Made by a program: the position numbers and the translations under genes
Assembly: GCA_914767715.1 (NCBI GenBank)
Contig: OU612065.1
Coordinates: 7,998,001-8,062,000, forward strand
Source of the DNA: Membranipora membranacea
Lineage: Eukaryota; Bryozoa; Gymnolaemata; Cheilostomatida; Membraniporidae
Direction: 5' to 3'
DNA length: 64,000 bases
Shown: positions 48,978 through 61,300 of the stretch, in pieces
How the letters are laid out: the number at the start of each line of letters is the position of its first letter
Position numbering within the stretch: the stretch's first letter is position 1
Notes under the pieces: generated by a model
What the model was told of the DNA's origin: nothing
Seen by the model: only the letters and a program-made list of their open reading frames with translations
Database searches by the model: none

Positions 48978-49284
48978 TGATTGCCTGATCTTAAGCAATA
49001 GTGGACAGTGATACACTTGAAATGGTGCACTTTGGGGTGTACACTAACAACTAGTTAATGGCAGATGCTCAATTCATATAAATATACAACTCACCGAATT
49101 ACACTATTCTACCTCTGAATCGACAACCATCAAAGTAATTTAATCCTGATCGACTTGTCCTGTTACGGTGATATCGAACCTAGAGATAGACAAAAACATG
49201 GGTGAGAGACAATGTCATGATAGAAAACATATACAAGTATAAACAGAACAAGATATTAACTCGCAAGCACAATCACGCAATCAT

Positions 49285-49345
49285 GTTGTTGTTGTTTGTT
49301 GTTGTTTGTTGTTGTTTGTTGTTGTTTGTTGTTGTTTGTTGCTGT
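49285..49345. repeat. 10-bp microsatellite (GTTGTTTGTT)n
   Basis: About six head-to-tail copies of a ten-base TTG-rich unit, ending in a degenerate GCTGTTTTTG. Confidence 0.95.
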
Positions 49346-49349
49346 TTTT

Positions 49350-50740
49350 GTTGTTATTTTCTGGTTGTTTTATAATACTATCTAATACTGAATATGTGGC
49401 TAGATATCTGGGTCCTGCTGCCACATATTTCAGCTCCAATTAATATTTTTGTTGTGCTCAGCTCTCTCGGTGGATCAAGAGTCCCCGAGCTAAACTCTTT
49501 ACTTGCTATTAATACCTCACTCACTCTCCCTAATCATCCATGTTCAATCATGTATGAACTAGGGCTTCCCATTCATACTGTTAAACATATTTGTGATACT
49601 TTGTAGTTGTCTTCTCTTGTACACGAGAAGGCAACTAGCTAATGTAATACATAAAATTCCTCATACTCACAATCTCTACTAGGATTCACATTACGCGTAA
49701 CCACATTCATCTAAACTCGTTCACAACAACAGTACCAACCTATAGATCCGGATGCATTCGCTTACAAGCCTGAAGAGCGAAATCAAAAGATCAGCAGGGA
49801 GTTTGTCGTCTGCCCATAAATCTTAGTTCAACCAAGGTAATATACTGGCTCTGATAACTTTCGACAGTAAATCTGATTCAGTTCTGTAATCAACTTGCTT
49901 CGTGCCAGCTAGTTGGTACTGTATTCAGTCAGTAATAAATGGTGTTATAAAAGGTAATAACAATTAAAGAATTATCCACTGTTTTGTACCTCTCCGTAAT
50001 CCCACGGCTCTTTCTAGATGCTACGAAGGACGGGAGGAGGGATTAGTATAGTTATTGATTGTGTGGAGTTATGACATTTTGACTGAAATCGTCTTTTATC
50101 AAAGCATAGAAAGAAAATCAACTCAAATTACCATGCTTTCAGTACAATCTTCAAAGGTCAAAGGGGAGAGCCAGCTTGCTTAAACTTCCTAAACTGGTAA
50201 GCGTAAACTGAAAAAAATATACAGTCCAGGTCAGGTCCATACTAAACACAATCCTTTTAAATTATCTCATTAGGTAGTTATGGGCTGGGTCTGGTAAGAA
50301 AAAGTTGTCTTCTCGGATCTAATTGTACAGACAATTCCCCGAAGTTTGTCAAGCTGGAGTACATAAAACAATATCTGGTACCTAACCCTAGAGTTTATTT
50401 GTCTTTGGTTGTATGAACAGAACCTGAGTCATCACATCAATTGGTCAAGTCATCAGTCATAATACGTATAAAGTAAAAACGTAAATAGTATAAAATTTAT
50501 AGCCTACCAGATTAACAGCTTGCGGTCAGCCATCCTATGACCACATTTCCAGGTATAATGGAGCTGTAAGTATCACCTAATACATTGAGTGGTGATTGCC
50601 GTCTTTGCTCGTTGCGTTAAGATACCTATTGATTAGCAAACCATGCTTGTAAGGGGAATGAATAACAATATTAACCAAGGGCAATGAGACATACTGCCAG
50701 GTGATATAGGCTGCGTACATGTTCTCACCACTCTTTTTTA
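49350..50740. other. Region with scattered splice-like sites, no supported gene
   Basis: On the minus strand a 31-base exon-like piece near 50000-50030 (HLERAVGLRR, good acceptor and donor) is followed near 49870 by an open piece starting ELNQIYCRKLSEP. They join in phase, but the second piece meets a stop soon after and no further exon follows. This is too thin to call a gene. Confidence 0.2.
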
Positions 50741-50751
50741 TATTACTCTAG

Positions 50752-51052
50752 GTACAAGCACCAGGAACATACTACTTGTGGAACAACAAAATACTCAGCC
50801 GTCTCTGGCACTGTCAGAATGTGAGTACAAATAATAATATACAAAACTTACTTAAATAAATTTACACATTTAATGACACAGAATTAAAATTTTAAATTTT
50901 AAAACTTATTTTATATCTCTGCTCCTGATTAATTCCATTTGGCTGAAGGCAGTTTGGGTAACACTATTATTGCAATTGATTTAAATCATCTCCATTTGTA
51001 GCCGTTGTTTGACCTACATCCTACTAAACTGCATTGGAATGAGTTGATGTAA
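50752..51052 (+). CDS. Possible last two exons of a small gene (unrecognised)
   Basis: The segment 50752-50821 reads VQAPGTYYLWNNKILSRLWH and ends at GTGAGT. After a TTTGTAG acceptor at about 51001 the frame continues in phase as PLFDLHPTKLHWNELM and stops at TAA. Both splice sites are good and the two pieces join without a stop, but the peptide is short, resembles no family I know, and no upstream start was found. Confidence 0.28.
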
Positions 51053-51689
51053 ACTTCAGTTCATGAGAAGCAAACCCTTAACTTATCAACGCTGAAGAAC
51101 CGCCCATCTGTCGACAACTCCAGGTAGATTGATTCTTTCTTTGATAATGGAAAGTATATATTATATTATCTATTAAGAACTCATGGCAATAAGAAGAGAT
51201 CTTGTGTTTTTACCCTGAAACATCATAATGAAGCATTAAACATTCATTTTAAAAGCCATTGAACAAAGGCAATCTGACAATATTCTAGCAAGATATTTTT
51301 GAAATGTTGTTCAATGAATGAGGCCATATGTGGCACCTTGATCATACTATGTTTTGCATGTTTGGTTTTTTGCACTGCTTTAATTTTGCTGATAATTCAT
51401 TTTACAAGTTTATGGTATGTGTATGACATGATTGCGCATTACTTATCAAATCAACATTGCGATACTTATTATAGATTCCGCACAACGGAATTATAAATCA
51501 TTGCGCAAGAAATTGGATATATGACAGTATCTAATCAAATAATAAAATTTAAAAGGCTCCATCAAGCTCAATCACAGGCTCTATAAAATCATTAGTATTA
51601 AACAGTTATGCCTGCCTTTTCACAATGCAATAGTCTATTTATTTATCCAATTCCAACATTCTTGTGTCATGCCTACATTTACTTCCACT

Positions 51690-52757
51690 TGCCTAGCCTT
51701 ACCTCCACTTAACCTCCACTAACTTTCGCTTATCTCCGCGTGCCTCCACTTACCTCCACTTATATCCACTAACACTCGTTTATTTCCTCGTGCCTCCAAT
51801 GACTTATTGACTTGCCTTCACTTACTCCCACGTGCCTTCACTTACTTCCACTTGCCTTCACTTACTCCAAATTGCCTTCACCAACCCTCACTTACCCTCA
51901 CTTACCTCCACTTACCCTCACTTATCTCCATTTATCCTGACTTACTTCCGCTTGCCTTCACTTACTCCAACTTGCCTTCGCTTACCCTCACTTACCCTAA
52001 CTTATCTCCACTTGCCCTCACTTATCTCCACTTACCCTCCATTATCTCCGCTTACCCTCACTTACTCCCACTTACATCCACTTTCTTCCACTTGCCTTCA
52101 CTTACCCTCACATACTCCCACTTACCTTCACTAACCGTCACCAACTTCCACTTGCCTCTGCTTTCGTCCACTTGCCCTCACTTACCCTCACATATTCCCA
52201 CTTACTTCCGCTTTCTTCCACATGCCTTCACTTACCCTCACATACTTCCACTTGCCTCTGCTTTCTTCCACTTGCCTTTGCTTTCTTCTGCTTGCCTTCA
52301 CTTACTGCTACTAGCCTTCACGTTCCCTCAATTACTTCCACTTGCCTCTGCTTTCTTCCACTTACTTCCGCTTGCCTCTGCTTACCTCCACTGACCTTCA
52401 CTTACTTCCACTTGCCTCTGCTGTCTTCCACTTACCTTCACTTACTTCCACTTGCCTCTGCTTTCTTCTGCTTGCCTTCACTTACTCTTACTTGCCTTCA
52501 CTTACCCTCGCTTACTTTCACTTGCCTCTGCTTTTTTCCACTTACCTTCACTTACTTCCACCTGTCTCTGCTTGCCTTCACTTACTCCTTCTTGCCTTCA
52601 CTTTCCCTCACTTACTCCCACTTACCTCCACTCACCTTCACTCACCTTCACTTACTCCTACTTGCCTTCACTTTCCCTCACTTTCCCGCACTTACTCCCA
52701 TTTACTCCTACTTACTCCTACTTACTCGCACTTACTCGCACTTACTCGCACTTACCC
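51690..52757 (+). repeat. Decamer minisatellite, about 1.07 kb
   Basis: A degenerate ten-base unit, roughly CTTRCYTYCA, repeats about 105 times (CTTACCTCCA, CTTGCCTTCA, CTTACTTCCA and similar). Because ten is not a multiple of three, every plus-strand frame cycles through the same ten residues (rich in Leu, Pro, Ser, Thr, His, Tyr) and stays open for hundreds of bases. The three long overlapping open frames here are therefore by-products and not genes. On the minus strand the unit reads as GTAAG-containing words. Confidence 0.95.
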
Positions 52758-52970
52758 ACAACCAGGGCACGCCCGAATGGCCGGGGGCCCTCCTGGCGCA
52801 CCCAGCTTCCCAATAATGAGAGCAGTCCTTAATGTGGGTTACCTTGAAATCACAAACTTTCTCTGTCCGAAGACTGAGAAATAAAGGTCTCGTTACAAAG
52901 TTGATCTCAGTTTGCAGTCTGGTCGGAGCGCACCCAGGGCATTAATTGAGCCCATTAGTTGGTAGACTGT

Positions 52971-53037
52971 AGCGGGATTCCGATCTGAGATCCCTAAAGT
53001 TTGCGTATTAGCGGGCAGGCGCTCTAACCAACTGAGC
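52971..53037 (-). repeat. tRNA-like SINE head
   Basis: On the minus strand, GCTCAGTTGGTTAGAGCG at the start is a close match to a tRNA D-arm/A-box, and about 45 bases later GATCGGAATCCCGC resembles a B-box (GGTTCGAATCC) with changes. The tRNA fold is imperfect and the sequence continues with a non-tRNA body, so a SINE is more likely than a tRNA gene. Confidence 0.6.
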
Positions 53038-53059
53038 AAAAGTTTCAAGGTAAAACTTA

Positions 53060-53490
53060 TCCAGGCAATAATGTTATACAAGAAATTGAATCTGAAAATT
53101 GCATAACATCTGCAAAACCAGTGATTGCTGAATATCTAAATAAGTATTTTTTTAGTATTGGTGAAAATCTCATTGTTGAGGTTAAAATATTGTCCAACAA
53201 AAGATACTCATGCTTGGATAATGATCAAGCTTTCAGTTTTCCAAAACTTCGCTCTTTAAGAAATTACATCAAGGGAAGTATAAAAGTATCTTCACACATT
53301 GAAATCAAATAAAACTGGGGATTGAATCAGATTCCTGCTTTCATTTATAAAATCCTAGAGCCGTCGATACATATTGATAATCTTAGCCTTAAATGTCACG
53401 AGTTTCCAGATTTGTAGAACAGGGTCTTAGTAATTCCTGTTTTCAAAAGTGCTATATGTTCAAACGGTACTAATCAGATCGAGCTTGTGG
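53060..53490 (+). pseudogene. LINE fragment: region entering the reverse transcriptase
   Basis: It reads VIAEYLNKYFFSIGENL, then IPAFIYKILEPSIHIDNLSL and EFPDL-stop-NRVLVIPVFKSA across a frameshift and a stop. IA..N.YF.SIGE.L followed by IP.FI.K.L and W....VIPIFK is the usual order at the start of LINE reverse transcriptases. It ends before the palm motifs. Confidence 0.75.
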
Positions 53491-53917
53491 TTCGGCTCGA
53501 GGCTGCCCCGAGGCTTTGCTAAATACTGTTAGATATTGTTTGAGGCTAATTTCAGTTCATTTTCTTTTACAGATGCAGAAGAACAAACAGAAAACGGACG
53601 TGTACTTCGTAATAAGACTTTTTATTACTGTTCACGAATAATAATAAAATGATACAATGTATTCATGTATATTATTTGGTATCAAATCTGTCTTTCTTGG
53701 TCTGTGTTGGCTCTTCAGTCTTTATTCTTCTTTAACTGCAAAAGAGAAGCAAACCTTGAATACAAATAGGATTCGACTTGGTTATATTCATACGATATAA
53801 GTACAGTGATTCCAGTTTGTAAAGACAAAGGAATGAGACTAAAGACCTCACCTGCTTTGCTTCAATGATGGGGAGTTATCTCCTCTTCACCTCCAGAGAG
53901 GCAACTTCTAGATTTCT

Positions 53918-54373
53918 GATACCTCAGGATTTCTCCTAGAATGCTGCTACCACGGGATTAAACCCGGTCTGGTACTTCAGGATTTCTCCTGGTATTCTGC
54001 TGTTACCTCGGGATTAAACCCGGTCTGGTACTTCAGGATTTCTCCTGGTATTCTGCTGCTACCTCGGGATTGAACCCGGTCTGGTACTTCAAGATTTATC
54101 CTGGTATTTTGCTGCTACCTCGGGATTAAACCCGGTCTGATACTTCAGGATTTCTCCTGGTATTCTGCTGCTACCTCGGGATTAAACCTTGTCTGGTACT
54201 GCAGGTTTTCTCCTGGTATTCTGCTGCTACCTCAGTATTAAACCCAGTCTAGTACTTGCGGTCTCCTAACTCGGGATTAAACCCGGTCATGTACATCACG
54301 ATTTAACCTGGTCTCCTACCCCAGGATTAAACTCAGTCTCTTATCTCAGGATTTCACCTGGGACCTGCTGCTG
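53918..54373. repeat. 56-bp satellite, about eight units
   Basis: Five near-identical 56-base units run from about 53950 to 54230, with the pattern CTCGGGATTAAACCCGGTCT, then GGTACTTCAGGATTTCTCCT, then GGTATTCTGCTGCTAC. Degenerate and shortened units lie at both ends. Each unit carries the small inverted word GGGATTAAACCC. Confidence 0.93.
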
Positions 54374-55362
54374 TGAAGGTGTGCTATAAGCAATACTATG
54401 TATCAGCCACTCCCGAGGGTGGAATAGAGACAGTTCTGCGCTGATTGGATTGCCTGTATTAAGCTGCTGGCTAGCAAGTCACAATCCAAGATATAACTCA
54501 GAGTGCAGTCCACAATCCCTGTTTATGACAAAACAGAGGGTGGGCTGCCCCTAAAGAGGGACGCAAGTTCCCCGGAGTCCTCATACTGAGAGTGTGATAC
54601 ATCCTAGCAAGCTGAGGTGAGGCCATGGTAGACCTCCTAATCGTGAGTGTGCAGCAAGCTACCAGAAACTGAAACAGGCACTAATCAGCCACTAGCCATG
54701 ACACTTTGATCTTAGCCAATAGGCTGAGAAGCGAAGTGAACAGATTTACACTTTTGGTGAGCAATATAAAGTGCAGTCCACAGTCCAAAGTGCAGTCCAC
54801 AATCCAAGGGTTAACTCGGAATGCGTTACTTGATTGTCGGTAATGTCTGAACCCAAGCCAATGAGGCTTCATTCTACATAGATGGCCGTCGTCACTAGCC
54901 TCGATATTTCCATTATTGTCCTCTGCGGGCGTCTTTAATATTATAATACAAATGTCAGCATATATGTCTAGCTGACGATAACTGCGTTTGTGTCCTTCGT
55001 CCAAGTTTTATTGCATGAAGCAATGGAGAGTATCAGCTCAAGGGAAATAACTGCTAGGATGCACGGCTGTCATAACCCGAGCACGCCATCAAATTAGTCC
55101 AATTGTGTAATTAGACATAAATTTACTTTCGGAGTTGTGCCCTTTTGTTCTGCGGGGAGACAATTCACCTCAACTCACAACAAAAAGTGGCAAGATTTAT
55201 TAAGGAGATGTGGAAAGGAGTTGTGAAGAACATGCTCTGGATCCTTACCAAGTTGACTGTGACAAAAAAGGGGCTTACTGTAGACATGTGCAAGTCACGT
55301 GGTCAAGCTCAATAAAATTTAATATTTCCCGCAATAAACCACCTTTTTGTTCCTCTCTGAAT
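54374..55362. other. Intergenic, upstream of the membrane protein gene
   Basis: A short local duplication (AAAGTGCAGTCCACAGTCC and AAAGTGCAGTCCACAATCC, near 54770-54805) is the only structure noted. Part of this stretch should hold the promoter of the gene starting at 55363. Confidence 0.4.
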
Positions 55363-58300
55363 ATGATTTGGCTAGTATATAAATTTGCTCAGCTTCTACC
55401 ATATATCATTACATTTTCTCTCCCTTCTATTGGTGTAATCTGTGGGGTTGACATACTGTTGGCAGTGATATGCATACTAAGCACATACTGGGCTGTGGCG
55501 ACATTCTTTCATCAACAAGATAATGTAAGTCAATATTGTATAGTAGTTGGGATAGTAAGTAGTGTTGAGACTACTAGCTAGTGATGAAGTTCATTGCTAG
55601 CATGAAGCATGTCTTCTTGACATGCTTTTATTATCAAGGAAGGAGTTACAGGAGTAACTTCTGTTCCTCCTTGCTTGTATGTTGTGAAGTGGTATGTGTG
55701 TATTGTAAAGTTAATGTGTGGCTGCATATTGGTTGGGGCCAGAAGTGATGGTTGGTGAAATCATAGCCTACTGTAACTATACTTGCATTTTACTGAGACT
55801 TACTACTATCCTTATATATACAGTAAACTTGTAGTGTAATGTAATCCTAAAATATACTCAGTACATAGTAAGCCTGTAGTGTATATATGTGTAAAAGATA
55901 GTGAGGGGTTTGACTTGGAGGTCCACAATCAGTCCTAAGTAACGCTGTGCATGGACCTTCCTAATGCGCCTATTTGGCATCAGCCGGATGTCTGTATGGC
56001 ATCCGGTGGTTGCCAAAAGTAGGCATCCGGTGGTTGCAAAAAGTAGGCATCTGGTGGTTGCAAAAAGTAGGTATTGGGTGGATGCACAAAGAAGGCATCC
56101 GGTTGGCAATCGGACACTGCCTGTTGCATGAAACGCATCAAGATACGAATTTGACAGAGGCAGATGGGTTTGTAACAGAGTCATCATTGTGGGCGACAAA
56201 CCCATCGGACGGGGTGGCTACAGCAAATGTTTACTGCTCTGAGTCCTTTCGGATGGGTTTGTCAAAACAAATATTAGAACTACTGCTCCAAGCCCATTTT
56301 GGGGTTGTGACAGCATATATTGCTGCGCTAAGTCAACCTGGATGGGTATTTGACGACAAACATTTGCCAAACAGCCATCCGGATGGGTCCGTGACAGTCA
56401 CACCTCAAGATTGATACAATGTTAAATGGATGACCAGTTAGCACTGCCGGATGGGTACTGTCAAAAGCGGTTGGCCCTTTACAGTGATTTGTGGGGGATG
56501 GCTATTTACTGGACACATTTTTAGTACAACAAATGTCTACGCCAAATTTTCCATAACTTCGATATGAATACGTTTGACCCCCGGTTTTACTCCATCACAT
56601 AAGCCTATCTTATCCAGCATGAATTATAATGCTCCATGATATAGAGATGATTAATAGATGTCTGATTGTTGAAGTTCCGTGTTTCTTTATTGTTTTTTTT
56701 GTAAAGTTCTGACTTCTGTTGCTGGCTAGTGTTGGTAGAATGGGGCTAATAAAAATCCCTTGAATCAGCAAAAACCAAGCCTGGAAAGACTCAACAATGA
56801 TGTGCTTAGAAACAAAGAAGCTTGGTTCTTTTTTCAGTGACTGAGGAAAATGAATAAGTTTGGTGTTTGGTACAAAAACTTATTCATATTATGGCATTAG
56901 CTGTTATGTCTTTATAAGTTTGCATGGGCTAGGCCACCCTACCCTGGAGCTGACTAAGATATGGAAGCTTGTTTGTGCTTTAACTAAGTGAAGGTCTATT
57001 TATAAGGGGTGGCTTTGTCTCTGCCTCAAATATTATTTCTAATGTTTAGCTCACAATGAGCACAAGGTTGGTGTTATATAATATGTATGTATGTATATGT
57101 AATTGAACAATGTTACTAGTTGAATATAAACATAGATTTAAATTCACGGGCTCAAACCCTTCGTCTCCTAACATCATCTTAGAAGCGGAGAGAGTTATCC
57201 TCTCTTGGGTTCAGGTTCTGGGACCCATCCTACTCGTGCTGTACCCTATACCCATGCACGCCGGAAACCCGGCCACTCTTTGTGTAGTAGAGGCAGAGTG
57301 GGTTCTTTTTTTTTCTGCGTGTGTAGTGTGCAAACACACAGTGGACCACCGGTATTTTTAGTTCCATTCCTCAAGGAACTGGCTAGGATGAATGGTGTGC
57401 CAGTACCAAATCAGAAATGACTGCCTGAACCGGGAATTGAATTTGAACCTAAAAAATCCCAAGCCCTTACACTGAACCATTAGACCACTCCCGGCTCCTA
57501 ACATAGAGTATTAAAGAGTCTTATATGTTACCATTTGGCCCTAATTTACATTGAAAAAAAACAAAGCGAAAAAAATTCCTCGAAATAGGAATTATGCTTC
57601 GTTCTTATCTTGTGAATTGTCATTGTATTTGGAAGCTCACTGACTTACAGATTTTTGAATGTGTTCTTTATTTAATCCATAGGCAGTACTTGGATGGCTT
57701 GTACAGATGATATTAGGTGCTTGGTTATTGTATATGAAAATAGGATCCTTACCAGTATGGATAGTGAACGCGTACAGCATGGTTTTGGAGCTGTCTTCTC
57801 CTCTTTGGAAAGTGACCGAGATGATCGCACTGTTCCATGGCATCTTTCTCATGACTGAGACTCTCCAGTCATGGTATGAGTCTGAGTCTTGGGGACAACT
57901 TGCGAAGGTAGGTTTTGATCATAAAAGTTGTCATCCAACCATATGCTTTGTGTGAAATAATACTAATAATGATCAGATAATGTAGTCATGTCTCGGCAAG
58001 CTTTTATAGTGGGGGGAACAGAAAGCTTTTTGAATATTTTGTCAAACTATGAGTTGTCCCCTCTTAGAACCATCCCCTCAAGAGAGGCTACATACGATGG
58101 CGCCGGCAGATATGGTTGATCATCTAATAACAGCTGATAAATAAAGTCTACAAAACTGTTTTGCAATTAATTGCAAAATGATTTATTAATTGACAGTCAA
58201 TTGTCACTTTATTTTATTCAGGAAATTATTTTGTTTTTTTACAGATTTTGACTATTATCATGTCAGGTATCGCTTCTTTAATCACAGCACTACTTATTAC

Positions 58301-61300
58301 CATGATGTTCCTGACTGGATATGGCAAGTATGTGGCTATATGCTTGAAGTCCATATTCTCTCTTTATCGAACACATACATGTGCATAAAGTCAATCGGTG
58401 GTATTGTTTACCATAGCCATAGTTATTGCTCTCAGATATGATCCAAAAAATGATACACGTAATAGTTCATGCTATAGCACACATAATGCTATAACACACA
58501 TAACAATGTCATGGACGGCAATCTCATTTTAGGCTGGTAAAATCAACCATCCTCTCCTTATATCATATAAATAATCAGGTCCTATCTCTCATAGTTGATC
58601 ATGTGAAGAAGAAGAATAACATGAATGGCCGATTGGGAATCTCCCTAGGAGAGTACTGTATTTTTTATGTGCGGTAATATAGGCACCAGGGGTTTGAAGT
58701 TGTGTCCATTACTCCATGCAGGCCCACAATTGATGGTTATGATAAAGGGGTTGTGCTCTCATCATTATTGGAAAGACAACTTCAAGTCACGGTGTTTTCT
58801 AGATTTTTTTCCTCTTTTGAAGATTGATTAGCCTTCCAATAAATATGGTGAAAATTATAATACATAGACCTAATAATAATTACTTTAAATTGCTACAGTT
58901 AACATAAAGACCCTGATATCAGCATTAATATCTTTGATTGGAATGATAACAATGATGTCATCCTCTGTTTCAGGTGTGAAATAGTACTCATCCCTCTTTC
59001 ACTGGTCGCATTCTATTTGATGTATCAAAAAGAAACAGGTATGTGCTGAAATTTTATGATGACCAAGTTTACCAAACAGAACCATAACCATATAGTCAAA
59101 GACATACATGTTTTTCAACCAAAAAGTTGGACCTTGAAAAGTTATCAGTGTTCGGTTTATCATGTTCTTTGCAGGGGCTGAGAAAAGTCTCAAAATGCTG
59201 AGTTTTTGCTTCAAATCAAGCAGCGCCCCTTGCTCAAAGCTTGCGCGTTGAACAAATTTAATTTTATCTGTGACCTTTTCCGTTTTTATGTACATTAAGT
59301 TTAAATTGTTTTATAATCGATGTTGTTTTGTAGGTAATGTGATGTCAGCATCATTGGTTGTTATGTTTTCCCATGTTGTAATGTACTCAGTGCACAACGA
59401 GATAGATTTGTATACTCAAACTAAAAACGGTATTGAGGCATGTACATCAAACAGGTTAGTTACGTTATCATCGCCAAAACTCAATTCCATCTGTTTGTCA
59501 ACTTGAAATATTGTTTGAAAAAATTCTATACTATCTTGATTTAAAGTTTACATCTTAATTTACCTCTTATCAATATTTATACAATTGACACTATTGTAAC
59601 AAGCCAGGCCAAGCTGCCCTACTACACTGTTGCATAAATAGGGCTGTTACTGTAACCATTAATGGCGTTGTGCAAATATTTATTGTTTGTTATAGAGAGA
59701 AATGGATGCAATCATCTGTGGCCAGTCTCATATGGATATGTTTGACCAATCTTTATGGTATGTTAAATTTTGAACTTTCTCCTCAAGTTCAGAGCACCCT
59801 AAATTCTCTCAAATCAGCATTCACTTGGAGAAAATCTGTGAAATGTATGTTGCTGTGCCCTGAGAAAATTTCTCAATTTATTTATTAGCATACAGGCATT
59901 TGGAGGTTCAACGTATCGTATCAGTGTGAATAAGCTATTCATAGTAGTATATCTGATGCTGCCCCATTGTTTGTAGAAATAGAATTATATCACTGACATC
60001 TTTTTCTCAGCTTTAAAAGTCAAATCCCTACACAGCGGATCGTGTGAAATTTACAAAACTTTTCTATATATAGTTAAAGTTCTCATATGTATGAGAAAAT
60101 GCACAGTCTTTGATATCCCAACTATATGAAATCATGGAAATCTTGATGGCCATCGTAACAAGCCTCCCCTAACTAAGTAGTACGGTTGTCAAGTGATGCC
60201 AAAGTCTGCATATTCATATGATGTTCAATTTAATGCTGGCAGCGCCCGAAGTTCAATGAATTGGTGTAATTAAATATAAGCACTGCTTGATAGAGCAGTA
60301 TCGTCTGTATTTTCTTAACGCACCTCGACTCACAATACCATCTGACATCAACGTTGAAATGGTAACCAAACACCAATGACATTTAATTGCTCATTTGGAA
60401 AACTGTTTGAATTACCACCGATTTAAAACTTGTTTGGGAAAATGGTTCAAATTTAGTCTTGCTCAAAAAGTAGAATTAATTTGATTTTATGTCAACAGGT
60501 GGTCCACAGTCTCGATAGGTAAAGCAAAAACCTTCAAGGAGAGCACTTCATTATAATTTTAATAGACACAGAGAACTTGTGAAAATGATGCAATTTAGTT
60601 CTGTGTTGATGTTGTAAATCGAGTAGAAGTTTACAAACCATGATTTAATTTCCTGAATAGTTGAATTTAATGAAAATTTTACACAGAGTAATAGGAAGGA
60701 TGGCTAAGTGGCATTTTCCTGGCCGTTTGATATTACCATCTACTAAAGCTAACCTAATCCTTAGTATATCTCATTTGAGATTATATTGATCTAACTAATT
60801 ATAGTATAAGAATTTGTATCACTAAGCCAATAAACCTGATATCCAATATCTGCCACTGCGGAGTTGACCCCCTAATCATAATGTGCTATTTACTGGGCTG
60901 TCTGTAGATAGCAGGCTATGTTTGATTTTAATTTCCCCAACTCTGTCACACTAAGATGACACATGGTATAAAACTACATAATATTGACATCCAATTTGAT
61001 TATAAGACATGCAGCTATTTATGAGACCAAATCACGGCCTAGATCAGCTCCTCGGCTGCAAATTGGTTTCCAAGTTAACTTCCCTGTCACTGTCGGAATC
61101 AGTTTAAGCTTACGTGGTAAAGTTTTAAAGTAATCGGTCATCAGTCTCAAGTACAGCTACATATTGTTGATTACACACAACATAGACACCAATTCAGCCA
61201 TTGTTCTTATATTATTTCCCAACTTCATGATAATATTAAAGGCCAGCACCAAACTGCCAAAATTCTTTCATTAGAACAGTTTTGTTGTATATTTGGTATT

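Noticed and set aside
51807-52884. Four overlapping long plus-strand open frames (126 to 214 codons)
   Set aside because: They are frames through a 10-bp repeat without stops; all three frames encode the same periodic residues, there is no start context, and the frames end soon after the array.
52971-53037. Functional tRNA gene
   Set aside because: The B-box is degraded, the arms do not fold into a full cloverleaf, and the sequence runs on into a non-tRNA body.
55210-55362. Upstream extension of the membrane protein's first exon
   Set aside because: The open frame there begins with GTG, not ATG; the first ATG in frame is at 55363 and directly precedes the first hydrophobic segment.
55974-56414. 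146-codon plus-strand open frame
   Set aside because: It runs through the 25-bp minisatellite in intron 1; the repetitive residues follow from the repeat.
57205-57420. Open frames in the 57.1-57.4 kb stretch
   Set aside because: They lie inside the body of a tRNA-derived SINE and show no protein-like features.
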